Below are positions 54,604 to 63,608 of a stretch of DNA of 64,000 nucleotides, in pieces; the stretch's first letter is position 1, and every line of letters starts with the position of its first letter. The notes below the pieces were generated by a model, which saw only the letters and a program-made list of their open reading frames with translations, searched no databases and was not told where the DNA came from. Source of the stretch: JAPKYZ01 sp033763835 (GTDB taxonomy: Bacteria; Acidobacteriota; Terriglobia; Bryobacterales; Bryobacteraceae). A program made the position numbers and the translations under genes. The stretch lies in the NCBI GenBank assembly GCA_033763835.1, contig JANRJS010000012.1, positions 1 through 64,000 on the forward strand, written 5' to 3'.

Positions 54604-55407
54604 TCAGTGAGTCATCGAATAAATGATGTAGTTAATCCCAATGCGGTAGCCGAGCGACGTGTACTGTTCCGGATAGCGCGGCATGTCGGCGTGTTCCCAG
54701 GAATCGCCCAAATCCATGTTGTGGCAAATGCCCACCATCACGCGGCCTTTATCGTCGACCACTCCGCGCCAACGCGGCTCAACTCCGTCTTGCTCGAACG
54801 TTTGACCGGTATAGAACATCACAATGCCCGGCACTTGCACCTTTTGATCGATGTCGTAGAGCGAATGAAAGATTTGGTCTTTACTATCGAGGTCGATCAC
54901 CGGACGGTCCGGGAAGACGCGGCTGAGGCTCGCGGTAAACACTTCCCATTCGATCGACCCGTGAAAGTCGTCCACCATCAGGAACCCGCCCCTCGTTAAG
55001 TACTCTCGCAGTTTCGCCGCCTGTTGATCGCTGAGATCCCAGTGACCGACCTCGACGGCGTAAATCCAGGGGTAATTGAAAATATCGTCGGTATCGAGAT
55101 CGACGACGTGTTCCATGGAGCGGACGTGAATTCGGGTAAGGCGGCGGACGCCTTGGACGAAGTGCCGCTCGGCTTTGGGATAGTCGGTGGTCCAGGAACC
55201 CCGCACGCCCCAGTAACCGGCTCCGCCCCGATAGCTGGGGTAACGCAGACGGGTGAAGACGTACTCGGTTTTTTCGTTCGCGTCGGCGGGAATGGGCGCG
55301 TCATCGTCGTCGCCCCGGAATCCTCGCCGTCCGCCGAACTGGGCGTACATCAAGCCCGCGAGTAAAATCGCCGCGATGCCCGCCGAAACCGGTGTCCGGA
55401 CCCGCAT
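54604..55407 (-). CDS. DUF4159 domain protein, exported
   Basis: This 267-residue protein starts with a signal anchor (VSAGIAAILLAGLMYAQFGG) and has the DUF4159 core YVFTRLRYPSYRGG, WIYAVEVGHWDLSD, LREYLTRGGFLMVDDFHGS and GICHNMDLGDSWEHAD. DUF4159 proteins occur with MoxR/VWA operons and have a glutamine-amidotransferase-like fold without known activity. It is the first gene of this eight-gene operon, with the 180-base upstream gap containing the likely promoter. Confidence 0.92.
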   Translation of the reverse strand: MRVRTPVSAGIAAILLAGLMYAQFGGRRGFRGDDDDAPIPADANEKTEYVFTRLRYPSYRGGAGYWGVRGSWTTDYPKAERHFVQGVRRLTRIHVRSMEHVVDLDTDDIFNYPWIYAVEVGHWDLSDQQAAKLREYLTRGGFLMVDDFHGSIEWEVFTASLSRVFPDRPVIDLDSKDQIFHSLYDIDQKVQVPGIVMFYTGQTFEQDGVEPRWRGVVDDKGRVMVGICHNMDLGDSWEHADMPRYPEQYTSLGYRIGINYIIYSMTH

Positions 55408-55543
55408 GGTTATTGGTTTGACGTAAGAATACCATGCGGGTTACGGACAACCTTTCGAATCGCGCGGGACTTGGCGGACGCCACCCGCGGAATTTCCGGG
55501 GCGACCCGGTCAACTTCCTTCGGCGGGCCGCGTAGTACGGGCA

Positions 55544-55563
55544 AGCGCGCTTCGCGGCGCGCT
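55544..55563 (+). promoter_or_regulatory. 7-bp hairpin upstream of small TPR gene
   Basis: AGCGCGC and GCGCGCT form a 7-bp stem with a 6-base loop, ending 10 bases before the GGGAGG ribosome-binding site of the TPR gene. It lies in the 180-base divergent gap; I see no clear -35/-10 pair there on either strand. Confidence 0.35.
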
Positions 55564-55587
55564 CAACCCGGCGAGGGAGGTTCCCCA

Positions 55588-56145
55588 ATGACATTGCCGC
55601 TACTCGTGTGTCTATTCGCAATCGATTCGGAAGACGCGGCCCAACGGGCGATTCGCGATATGCGTTCGGGACGCATCGGGCCTGCGTTGGCGCACGCCAA
55701 AGAGGCGGCGGCGCTGAGCGAGCGCGAAGGCGGTCCGGATAGCGGGTGGTACGCTCACCGGCTCGCTCTGTATGGCGAGGTGCAGATCGGCGCCGGTCTT
55801 CTTGCCGAAGGCCGCGCGAATCTCGAACGTGCGTACGCTATCGCGCAACGCACTTGGCCGTCGAACGATCCGGATTACATCGCCTTGCGCGCTTGTTTGG
55901 GAATCGCGAGCCTACGCTCCGGCCGTCCGCGTGAGGCGGAGACGTTTCTGCGCCGCGCTTTACTGGACGGCGAAGCGCTGCTTGGCCCGGACCATCACGA
56001 GGTCGGTATCATCCTCGAATACTTGGCCGTAGTGTTACGCAAGCATCGGCGTAACGACGAAGCGAAGCCACTGGCGAAGCGCGCCCGAACGATTCTCGGG
56101 CCACCCGACTCTACCGTTTCCGCTTGGTCGCTCAGAAGCCGTTAG
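55588..56145 (+). CDS. Tetratricopeptide-repeat protein
   Basis: This 185-residue protein is made of three to four TPR-like units: AIRDMRSGRIGPALAHAKEA, ANLERAYAIAQRTW and LRSGRPREAETFLRRALLDG, then a longer helix pair around PDHHEVGIILEYLAV, similar to the Kinesin-light-chain type of TPR. The N-terminus MTLPLLVCLFAI may be a short signal. The start at 55588 is supported by GGGAGG 7 bases upstream; in-frame starts further up extend into a GC-rich leader. It is convergent with the isomerase gene, sharing stop bases TTAG. Likely role: protein-protein interaction. Confidence 0.8.
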   Translation: MTLPLLVCLFAIDSEDAAQRAIRDMRSGRIGPALAHAKEAAALSEREGGPDSGWYAHRLALYGEVQIGAGLLAEGRANLERAYAIAQRTWPSNDPDYIALRACLGIASLRSGRPREAETFLRRALLDGEALLGPDHHEVGIILEYLAVVLRKHRRNDEAKPLAKRARTILGPPDSTVSAWSLRSR

Positions 56146-57011
56146 GCGACGCTCGCCACGAGGCCGCGTAAATTCCAGCCGCAGATTCGCGAGCCTTCCC
56201 ACTTGTTACCGCCGGGGCCCGGCCAGTGCGTTTCAAGGCTGATATAGCCGCGATAGCCGTCGGCGCGCAGCGCGGCGATTTGGCCTTTCCAATCGACGGC
56301 TCGAGTGCCGAGCGGTCCCCAGATTGGTTTGTGACCGTCCATATGGCAGTCCTTCGCGTGGACATGCGCAATACGGTCTTTCGGCAAAGTCGAGTAGCCT
56401 TCGGGGTACGGCGATTCGCCAGAGCACAATGCGTTCGCCGGGTCCCAAACGAGTTTCAACGCCGGATGCGGTACGGCTTTCAGTATTGCCGCCGATTCCA
56501 CGGCCGTCGCCACGTTGCAGGCATGTTCGTTCTCGAGCCCGCAGATCAAGCCCGCCGAATCGAACTTGCGCGATAGACCGTCGAGTGCGCTCGCGACCGC
56601 GTCGAAGCAGGCGTGCGGATCGACCGTCCGCCAGTACGAAAACACCCGAACAATCTTTGCGCCTGTAATCCCGGCGATCGCGATCGCGCGGTCGGCCAGC
56701 CGCGGCTGATCGTCGAACGTATGTTTCGAATTGAAGATGTCCTGCTGGAAGCGAGTGTCCACGGCGGGCGCGTTCGGCAGCACGCACTTCAGGATCGGCG
56801 AGGCGACCGAGATCACCTCGATGCCCCGTTCGCGCAGAGCGTCCGTGGCGCGCTTCAATTCGTCGTCGGTGAGATCCATGACGTTCTTGCCGAACACGAC
56901 GCGCAGTTCCGCGCCAGTCATGCCGATTTCAGACATAGGGTCGAGGGCTTCGGTAAACCCGGGCGAGAATTCGTCGGTGATGGCGGCGATCGGAAAGTGA
57001 AGTTGGTTCAT
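56142..57011 (-). CDS. Sugar phosphate isomerase/epimerase-like TIM-barrel protein
   Basis: This 289-residue xylose-isomerase-like TIM barrel begins MNQLHFPIAAITDEFSPGF. Candidate metal ligands are Glu in LICGLENEHACN, Asp in KLVWDPANALCSG, His in IAHVHAKD and Glu in YISLETHW, the pattern of hydroxypyruvate isomerase and IolE/IolI-like proteins. Start ATG at 57011 overlaps the stop of the ASPIC gene (ATGA), so it is co-translated with it. A longer in-frame extension of 24 codons runs inside the ASPIC gene and is not credible. No signal peptide, so cytosolic. Confidence 0.88.
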   Translation of the reverse strand: MNQLHFPIAAITDEFSPGFTEALDPMSEIGMTGAELRVVFGKNVMDLTDDELKRATDALRERGIEVISVASPILKCVLPNAPAVDTRFQQDIFNSKHTFDDQPRLADRAIAIAGITGAKIVRVFSYWRTVDPHACFDAVASALDGLSRKFDSAGLICGLENEHACNVATAVESAAILKAVPHPALKLVWDPANALCSGESPYPEGYSTLPKDRIAHVHAKDCHMDGHKPIWGPLGTRAVDWKGQIAALRADGYRGYISLETHWPGPGGNKWEGSRICGWNLRGLVASVA

Positions 57012-58606
57012 TGAGGTTCGGTGATTCGATGGTGACGGTTCACGGCGAGGCCCGTCAACCTTTGCTTTTTGCCGCTGGGCCACTCGACATCGATCACGGC
57101 GGCGGACTCTTTGCCGAGCCCGAACGTCAACGCCAAATCCGATTGCGAAGCGTAGCTCGATCCGCTATGCACGGTCTGCGTTTGGGCGCCGATCCGCACC
57201 ACCGCGCCCAGCGCCGAGCGGTTCGACTTCGTGCCTTCAAGACGCAACGAAATCCAGTTGTTCGTTTTCGGCGAATCGTTGCGGTACAGCGCCGCCGGGC
57301 CGTGATTGGTCGAGACCAGAATGTCCAGGTCGCCGTCGCGGTCGTAGTCGGCGTATGCCGACCCTCGTGCCACCAGCGGCTTCGAGAAAGCGGCGACGGT
57401 TTCGAATTTGCCCTTGCCGGTGTTGCGGAACAGCAGCGGCAACTGCGCGAACGAAATTTTCGGCTGCACGCGCCCGATCTCTTCGTCGATGTGGCCGTTG
57501 GCGCAGAAGAGGTCGAGCCAGCCGTCGAGATCGTAATCGAAAAAGAAGGCTCCGAAGGTCAGCGAGAGGAGCGACGCTCGACCGACGGTCGAGCGCGGGG
57601 CTTCGTCCACAAACAAATTGCGCCCTTCGTTGCGATAGAGCGCCAGCATCTGATTCGTGAAGTTGCCGACCACTAAATGCGGGCGGCCGGAACGGTCGTA
57701 ATCGGCGGCGTCGACGCCCATCGCGCCGCGCGCCACTCCGTCCTCGCCGAAGGCCACGCCCGCCGCCACGCCCTCTTCCTTGAACGCGCCGTTCTTCTGG
57801 TTGATGTAAAGCTTATTGGGCTGCGTGTCATTGGCTACGAACAAATCGGGCCAACCGTCGGTATTGAAATCGGCGACGGCGATTCCTAGCGATTTCGACG
57901 ATGGATCGGCGAGCCCCGCCTTCGCCGTCGCGTCTTCAAACTTGCCGCCGCCCAGGTTGCGATAAAGCTTCGACGCGCGGCCCTTGTACGATTCCGGCGT
58001 GCAGTACGATTTCGTGCGGCCGTCGAGCGAACACCACAAATCGCCCGCTTCGGTCCACTGCACGTAGTTGGCGACGAAGATGTCGGCGCGCCCATCGCGA
58101 TCGTAGTCGAGCCACGCCGCCGACGTTCCGAACGCCGCGTTATCGATACCGGCGATCTTCGTCATGTCGCGAAACTTGCCCGCGCCTTCGTTGTGAAACA
58201 GGCGGTCGCCCTCGAGCGCGGTGATGTAGACGTCGTCGCGGCCGTCGTTGTCGTAGTCCGCGACGGCCACACCCAGCGCGTACATCTCGACATCGAGACC
58301 GCTCGCCGTCGTGACGTTCGCGAACTTGCCGTTACCTAAATTGCGATAAAGCGCAGAGAGCGTCTTGCGCTTCCCCGGCTTCCAGTCGCGACCGTTAAGC
58401 AGCAGGATGTCGGCCAGGCCGTCGTTGTCGAAATCGAAGAACGCGCAACCCGAGCCCATCGTCTCCGGCAGCCATTTCTTGCCCGCGCGGCCCGAGTTGT
58501 GCGTGAAGCTAATTCCCGCCGCTGAAGTCGAGTCGGCGAAGATCGCGCTTGGTGAGGGCTGGGCCGCCAGCGCCGTTGCGCCAACGAGGCAGAAGAACGC
58601 TTTCAT
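57008..58606 (-). CDS. CRTAC1/ASPIC family protein with FG-GAP repeats, exported
   Basis: This 532-residue secreted protein (signal MKAFFCLVGATALAAQ) consists of FG-GAP/VCBS beta-propeller blades carrying Ca2+-binding DFDNDG, DYDNDG and DYDRDG loops. It ends in the UnbV/ASPIC module (NNWISLRLEGTKSNRSALG ... WPSGKKQRL). Such proteins are abundant in Acidobacteria; binding of polymers or haem proteins has been suggested but no function is shown. Its start lies 98 bases inside the preceding cytochrome gene, an unusually long overlap. Confidence 0.9.
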   Translation of the reverse strand: MKAFFCLVGATALAAQPSPSAIFADSTSAAGISFTHNSGRAGKKWLPETMGSGCAFFDFDNDGLADILLLNGRDWKPGKRKTLSALYRNLGNGKFANVTTASGLDVEMYALGVAVADYDNDGRDDVYITALEGDRLFHNEGAGKFRDMTKIAGIDNAAFGTSAAWLDYDRDGRADIFVANYVQWTEAGDLWCSLDGRTKSYCTPESYKGRASKLYRNLGGGKFEDATAKAGLADPSSKSLGIAVADFNTDGWPDLFVANDTQPNKLYINQKNGAFKEEGVAAGVAFGEDGVARGAMGVDAADYDRSGRPHLVVGNFTNQMLALYRNEGRNLFVDEAPRSTVGRASLLSLTFGAFFFDYDLDGWLDLFCANGHIDEEIGRVQPKISFAQLPLLFRNTGKGKFETVAAFSKPLVARGSAYADYDRDGDLDILVSTNHGPAALYRNDSPKTNNWISLRLEGTKSNRSALGAVVRIGAQTQTVHSGSSYASQSDLALTFGLGKESAAVIDVEWPSGKKQRLTGLAVNRHHRITEPQ

Positions 58607-60866
58607 GGTCGTGGATGGATTGTCTTTCGTTATTGTCTTCGGGACTCAAAGCTCGCGGACGCTGCGTGATCGATTGCGCCGATTCGTCGGCCTTAAAGCG
58701 GCGGAACAGCTTCTCTTCGCGCGCCGCCTTTTCGTCGTCGCCCGCGCCGCGATAGGCGAGCATCAGGTTGTAGTGCGCTTGCACGTCTTCGGTGTCGATT
58801 TCGAGCGCGCGCTCGAAGGCCGCGATCGCGCCACGGTAATCGCGTTTCAGAAACAGCAGCCGGCCAATCTGGTTGTGCACGACGCGGTCGTTGGGATGAA
58901 TCGAAACGGTGGTTCGCAGCGATTGGAGCGCCGCGTCGTAATCGCCCGCCGCCTTGTGAATCATCGCCTCGAAAAAGTACACGCGTCCGAACTTCGGCCC
59001 GAGCTCTTTCGCCTTCGCGACGAACGGCCGAGCGGCTTCGGTCTCCCCCTCCTGGATCAGCGCGCGCGCTACGTTCAGCCAACCGTCGGTGTAACCCGGC
59101 TCGGCTTCGGTGACTTTCCGGAACGCATACTCCGCGCCCTTGATGTCGCCTTGCAACAGCATGCCGATGCCCCAGTCGTTCCACCGTTCGCGGTCGGCCT
59201 TGAGAACATTCGGGGTCCAATTTGTTTTTCCGATTCCGAGCGAGACGGATTTCTCGGCGAGCGTGACGATCGGCAAATCGGGAGTTCCGCCGACCTCCGA
59301 ATACGAGTGCTGCGTATAGAAGTGCGAGAACTTGCGATAGTTCAACTTCGCCGTGAACGTCACCGGACCTTTGACGTTGCGCGGCACCGTAACGCGATAG
59401 TGAACCGTGTCCGCCGCTCCGGGCGGAATCAATCGTGCGTACAGCAGGCTGCGCGCCTGCCACGCATTGCGCTTGTTGATGTGATTGCCGTCGCCGTCGA
59501 GCAGGTAGCTGCGATAAAAATGCGCGCCGGGCTCCACCGGCCCCTTGCCGCCGTCTTCCACTTGGCCGCTCCAGAAAAACGGTTCGCCCGACGCGTCGCG
59601 CCCGATCAGTTCCAGCCAGATATCGAACGCGTCCACCGTGCCGCCGGGAAAGAAGTGCCCGATCTTGCGCGTCCGCACAACGGCGTCCAGACGAACCGTG
59701 GTCCCGGGTTCGAGCTTCACCTGCGCGGTATCCAGCGGCGCGGCGATCTTGCCGACATCCCGCAAATAGACCGGTGCATGCGACTCCGCTTCTTCGCCAA
59801 CGGCCATGGCCGTGTTCAACGCGGGCGCGGCTTCGGCGCGCCGCTTCATCTCGACGGCGCCGTTCGATTCCACCGGCGAGATCGCGAACAGGTCCACGGT
59901 GATGAAGCCGGACTTTAGAAACTTCTCAGTTTCGGCGAGTTGTGTCTTGTCGCCATTCACGTGCGGAATCGCAGTGTTCGCGCCGGGAAAGCGATGCGAA
60001 TGCACCTTGCCGTTCTTATTGCCCGGGTCTTGCGACGCCACGAGCGGCATGTGGCAATCCGAGCAGGTTTGCCCTTTCGGCGGGTAGTAGAAGCTCCGCG
60101 CCCCATGCCCAAATCCCGACGCCTGCCAGTTGTCGTAGTCGTTGAAGCCGCGTAGCCAGCGGTAGCTATTCACCGGCACGTCGAGATGGACTTTATGGCA
60201 TGTCGAGCAGAACTCGCTCGATTGCTCGCGCATGAAAGGCTTCATGAACGTTTGCTTGTGATGCGCGGGGAACGTGTAAATCAGCTTGTCGTAAATGCCG
60301 CGCAAGATCGGATTGCGGCTGGCGAGCAGGAAATGCAGGCGCGGATACTCGATCTCGAAATCGCCGTTGCCCACGCTGCCGTTCACGTGCGTGATTGAGT
60401 GGCACGATACGCACGCCAGCCCCGCTTGGGCCTCGGGAGTCTGGATCTGATCCTTGATGGGTTTCTCCCACCGGCCCGAGAAAATCACCGCGTGGTCGTG
60501 GCATCCGGCGCACCACTTCGACCCTTGCGTCGAGCCTTGCAGGCGCTGCATGTCCTCGATGGACTTCCGGTAGAACTGATTGTTGAAGCTCGCTACGTGG
60601 TGCACCGACGAGTTCCACTGCTCGTAGATGTCCTTGTGGCAGGTGCCGCACAGTTTCGAATCGAGGAAGTATTCGGAATCGATCGTGCCTTGGCGGCTGG
60701 TGCGCGCGGGCGAAGGCCAAAACGGCCCGCGACGGTCGCCTTCTTCTTCCATCGACGCGGGCACGATCTTCGAGTTCGAGATTCGAACCTTCGGTTGCGG
60801 CATACCGAAAACTAGAAACGCGAGGGCCAGCGCAATCCCAACAGCGATCCCGGCAACGAGCTTCAT
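58509..60866 (-). CDS. Pentahaem cytochrome c with C-terminal TPRs
   Basis: This 785-residue extracytoplasmic protein has a signal anchor (GIAVGIALALAFLVFGMPQ). Five CxxCH haem motifs follow: CGTCH (about residue 73), CAGCH, CVSCH, CSTCH and CSDCH, with many distal His, resembling the NapC/NrfA-like or cytochrome c554 multihaem group. Residues about 530-720 contain TPRs (LRTTVSIHPNDRVVHNQIGR). The last 33 residues overlap the ASPIC gene and are not typical of the family, so the reading frame end is less certain. The haem domain implies electron transfer in the periplasm. Confidence 0.88.
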   Translation of the reverse strand: MKLVAGIAVGIALALAFLVFGMPQPKVRISNSKIVPASMEEEGDRRGPFWPSPARTSRQGTIDSEYFLDSKLCGTCHKDIYEQWNSSVHHVASFNNQFYRKSIEDMQRLQGSTQGSKWCAGCHDHAVIFSGRWEKPIKDQIQTPEAQAGLACVSCHSITHVNGSVGNGDFEIEYPRLHFLLASRNPILRGIYDKLIYTFPAHHKQTFMKPFMREQSSEFCSTCHKVHLDVPVNSYRWLRGFNDYDNWQASGFGHGARSFYYPPKGQTCSDCHMPLVASQDPGNKNGKVHSHRFPGANTAIPHVNGDKTQLAETEKFLKSGFITVDLFAISPVESNGAVEMKRRAEAAPALNTAMAVGEEAESHAPVYLRDVGKIAAPLDTAQVKLEPGTTVRLDAVVRTRKIGHFFPGGTVDAFDIWLELIGRDASGEPFFWSGQVEDGGKGPVEPGAHFYRSYLLDGDGNHINKRNAWQARSLLYARLIPPGAADTVHYRVTVPRNVKGPVTFTAKLNYRKFSHFYTQHSYSEVGGTPDLPIVTLAEKSVSLGIGKTNWTPNVLKADRERWNDWGIGMLLQGDIKGAEYAFRKVTEAEPGYTDGWLNVARALIQEGETEAARPFVAKAKELGPKFGRVYFFEAMIHKAAGDYDAALQSLRTTVSIHPNDRVVHNQIGRLLFLKRDYRGAIAAFERALEIDTEDVQAHYNLMLAYRGAGDDEKAAREEKLFRRFKADESAQSITQRPRALSPEDNNERQSIHDHESVLLPRWRNGAGGPALTKRDLRRLDFSGGN

Positions 60867-63604
60867 GGTCGGTCCAGCGGCCTTAACAATCGTAAAGCGG
60901 GCCGGGTGTTCACTTCCCGGTCGTACTCCGCGATGGGGTGACGTTCCCCTTTAGGAAGAGGATATCCGCTCATCGAGTGGAATGGCAGCGGGCGAACGTC
61001 CTGGCCGTTGGCGGTGTTCGCGTCGCGGTCCTTGGCCCATCCATCGACGTAGAGCAGATAGTCGCGCGTCCAGCCTGGACGAAGCGCGGGCAATGAGGCG
61101 GCGTCGAACTCGAGCGCGATTTCGTCGCCCGAACCCATCACCGTCATCCGGTCGTCGGTGGCGGCGAGCAACGAATCCACCGGACCGTAACGCGTGTAGA
61201 GTCCGGGCGTCGGATTCCAGAGCGACGTGGGCGTCGCGCCGGCGTAAGAGAACCGCTCGGGCTGTTTGCGTTGCGGGTGGATGTAGGACGGCGAAAATCC
61301 GCGGAAACGCAGCGATGCACGCGAAAGCGCCACCGTGTTTGAAACATGTTCGGGCGATTCCGTATCGGGCGTGAGAAAGATTTCGTCCCAGTAAACGCAG
61401 AGATTGGTAACGATGCGCAGGTCGCGGTACTTGGACGGAAAGCGCACCGGCACGACGATCGACTTCGGCTTGCCCGCCGGCATTCCCATGTCCGGATCGA
61501 CGACAATCCAGCGGCCGCTCGCGTCGCGCGCTTCGAGACGGGGCGGCACGAGACCTTTCGGATTCTCTTGCGAGGCGGCGAGAAACGTGGAGCCGTCCGC
61601 CCAGTCCACCCAGCCGCGTAGCACGAGAGCCCCGCGCTCCGGCGCGTCCACCGGGAAACTCACCGTCAACGCATGCTCTTCGGCGATGCCGTTCATCTCG
61701 CGGCGAAACTCGTACGGGTCGCGGTCGTGCTTCGCGGGAATGCGCGTGCGCACGCCCCAAAGCCGATGCTCGGGATACGGCGGCGCTTTCCATTTGTCGT
61801 TGTGATAGACGGTCACATCCGCCGGATGATCGATCGCGATCAGCTTCACTTGATCGAGATACGCGACCTCGCTCAGTTCTTCCGTAATGCGCACTTCGAG
61901 CTTGCCCGCGCGGGCCTTCAGCGCATCGCCGGAAATGAAGATGTACTCGTCGTGGTCCGTGTCGAAATACTTGCCGTCGCCCGCCGCCGCGCCGAGAGGA
62001 GCCACTCCCAGCACGTCGGTGATGTATCGGAATCCAACGCCATCCCAGGTCCAGATAATCGGGCACGACCCCGAAAGCCGCTGCGCTTCCTTGTACTCGT
62101 AAGCGCGATTGGCGGCCTGATTGGTTTCGTTCTGAATGAGTCCGTTGGGCCACGTGATGCGCACCGTATCGACGGTTGCCATGTTGCGCAGATCGAACAC
62201 TAGCGGTTCGCCGTAGTAGACCTTCTTCTCGTACAACCGCCCCGCTTTCACTTCCACTTCGGCGTACATCGCGCGCTTGGGATTGCGCACTCCGAGCAGT
62301 TTCACCCGAATCCAATTCGTTCGCGGAACGGTGCGATTCAACCGCTGAATTACGCGGCCGTTATCGAAAACCGCAAGATCCTCGCGCCCGTCGAGATCGA
62401 AATCGGAGGCGAGCGGCGGCGCGGGCGGCATCGCCTGCGCCGGTTCCGCGCGATACTTGCCGCCAAGCAAATCGCGATAGAGCACGATGCGATCGGTGTA
62501 ACGCGCGTAAAGATCCAGTCCGCGAGTGTCGGGCACGGTGCGATGCACGCGAGCCTCCATCGCCTCGCCGCGCTCGAACGGAAAGTCGGAGGTCCGATCC
62601 ACGAATCCGCCTTTACCTTGATTACGGAAGAGCTTCGATTCGCGGCCGAGCAGGAAAAGGTCGAGATCGTAGTCGTGGTCGTAGTCGAGCCAAACCGCCG
62701 CGCGATACGCGCCGGGAAACGTCTGCGCCACCTTGCCCGCTTTCGATAGTTCGACGCGGTCCGGCTTTACCGTGGCGATCTCGGTCACGCCGTCGTTGTC
62801 GTAATCGGCGGCTGCCAGAGGTTCGCCGCGCCCCACTCCCAGCCATGGCACGATGCGGCCGTCGACGATCGACACTCCCGTTGCGCCGGTCGCCACGACG
62901 CGATCCACGTAGACCGGCGGACGCGCGGGCGCGAGCGGGGGCGGCGCGGGATCGAGAATCTCCGAGTAGGCGCACCAATCGACGTCTTCGGGAATCGCCG
63001 CGCCTTCCTGTTCCTTCTTCAAGCGCTGAAACTCGGCGAGCGTTCGTTGGGCTTCGACCGCGCGCCCCGCCGCACGATAGGCGTTGTAAAGCTGAAAACG
63101 CGCCGCCGCCAAGTTGTGGTCGAGCTCCGCCGCGCGCTCGAACTCGCGGAGGGCCTCCGGCGCTCGTCCCGCGATTTTGAGCAGCGCGCCGTAGTTATAG
63201 CGCCCGATCGGCTCGTTCGGAACCAACTCGACGAACTTCGCGATCTGCGCGAGAGCCTTGTCGTGCTCGCCCGACTTCTTCCATTCGATCGCCAGGTTGA
63301 ACCAGGTGTGCGGCAGTGAAGGATCGCGTTTCTGCACCGCCTCGAGTTCGGCGACCCCTTCGGCGGTTTTGCCCGCACGCAGCAACGCCAATCCGTAATT
63401 GAGCCGCTCGCGGATCGATCCCGGCGCAAGCGCGAGAGCTTGCCGGAACTGCTCCACGGACTCGTTCTGCGTGGTGGGATTTTCGTAGAACGCCTTGCCC
63501 AGATTGCGATGGCGGGCCAGCCGTTGCTCGTTCGCCGAAGTTCCCGGCGTCTGAGAAAAGGCCGCGCCCGCCAGCGCGCATCCGAAGATAATCCCGCGAA
63601 TCAA
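60863..63604 (-). CDS. TPR plus FG-GAP/ASPIC-like exported protein
   Basis: This protein of about 913 residues has N-terminal TPRs (AFYENPTTQNESVEQFRQAL, then LRAGKTAEGVAELEAVQKRD), followed by FG-GAP-like blades (LAAADYDNDGVTEIATVK; DYDHDYDLDLFLLG) and an ASPIC-like segment (TNWIRVKLLGVRNP). A large strand-rich C-terminal half of unknown fold follows (CPIIWTWDGVGFRYITDV). I prefer the TTG at 63604, which gives the signal MIRGIIFGCALAGAAFSQ. A TTG at 63664 would overlap the upstream gene by 56 bases; neither has a strong ribosome-binding site. The stop overlaps the cytochrome start by 4 bases (ATGA). Function unknown; probable partner of the multihaem protein. Confidence 0.83.
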   Translation of the reverse strand: MIRGIIFGCALAGAAFSQTPGTSANEQRLARHRNLGKAFYENPTTQNESVEQFRQALALAPGSIRERLNYGLALLRAGKTAEGVAELEAVQKRDPSLPHTWFNLAIEWKKSGEHDKALAQIAKFVELVPNEPIGRYNYGALLKIAGRAPEALREFERAAELDHNLAAARFQLYNAYRAAGRAVEAQRTLAEFQRLKKEQEGAAIPEDVDWCAYSEILDPAPPPLAPARPPVYVDRVVATGATGVSIVDGRIVPWLGVGRGEPLAAADYDNDGVTEIATVKPDRVELSKAGKVAQTFPGAYRAAVWLDYDHDYDLDLFLLGRESKLFRNQGKGGFVDRTSDFPFERGEAMEARVHRTVPDTRGLDLYARYTDRIVLYRDLLGGKYRAEPAQAMPPAPPLASDFDLDGREDLAVFDNGRVIQRLNRTVPRTNWIRVKLLGVRNPKRAMYAEVEVKAGRLYEKKVYYGEPLVFDLRNMATVDTVRITWPNGLIQNETNQAANRAYEYKEAQRLSGSCPIIWTWDGVGFRYITDVLGVAPLGAAAGDGKYFDTDHDEYIFISGDALKARAGKLEVRITEELSEVAYLDQVKLIAIDHPADVTVYHNDKWKAPPYPEHRLWGVRTRIPAKHDRDPYEFRREMNGIAEEHALTVSFPVDAPERGALVLRGWVDWADGSTFLAASQENPKGLVPPRLEARDASGRWIVVDPDMGMPAGKPKSIVVPVRFPSKYRDLRIVTNLCVYWDEIFLTPDTESPEHVSNTVALSRASLRFRGFSPSYIHPQRKQPERFSYAGATPTSLWNPTPGLYTRYGPVDSLLAATDDRMTVMGSGDEIALEFDAASLPALRPGWTRDYLLYVDGWAKDRDANTANGQDVRPLPFHSMSGYPLPKGERHPIAEYDREVNTRPALRLLRPLDRP

Positions 63605-63608
63605 CTTT

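Noticed and set aside
58365..59918. 517-codon plus-strand open frame across the ASPIC and cytochrome genes
   Set aside because: It is antisense to genes with haem and FG-GAP motifs and has no recognisable domain.
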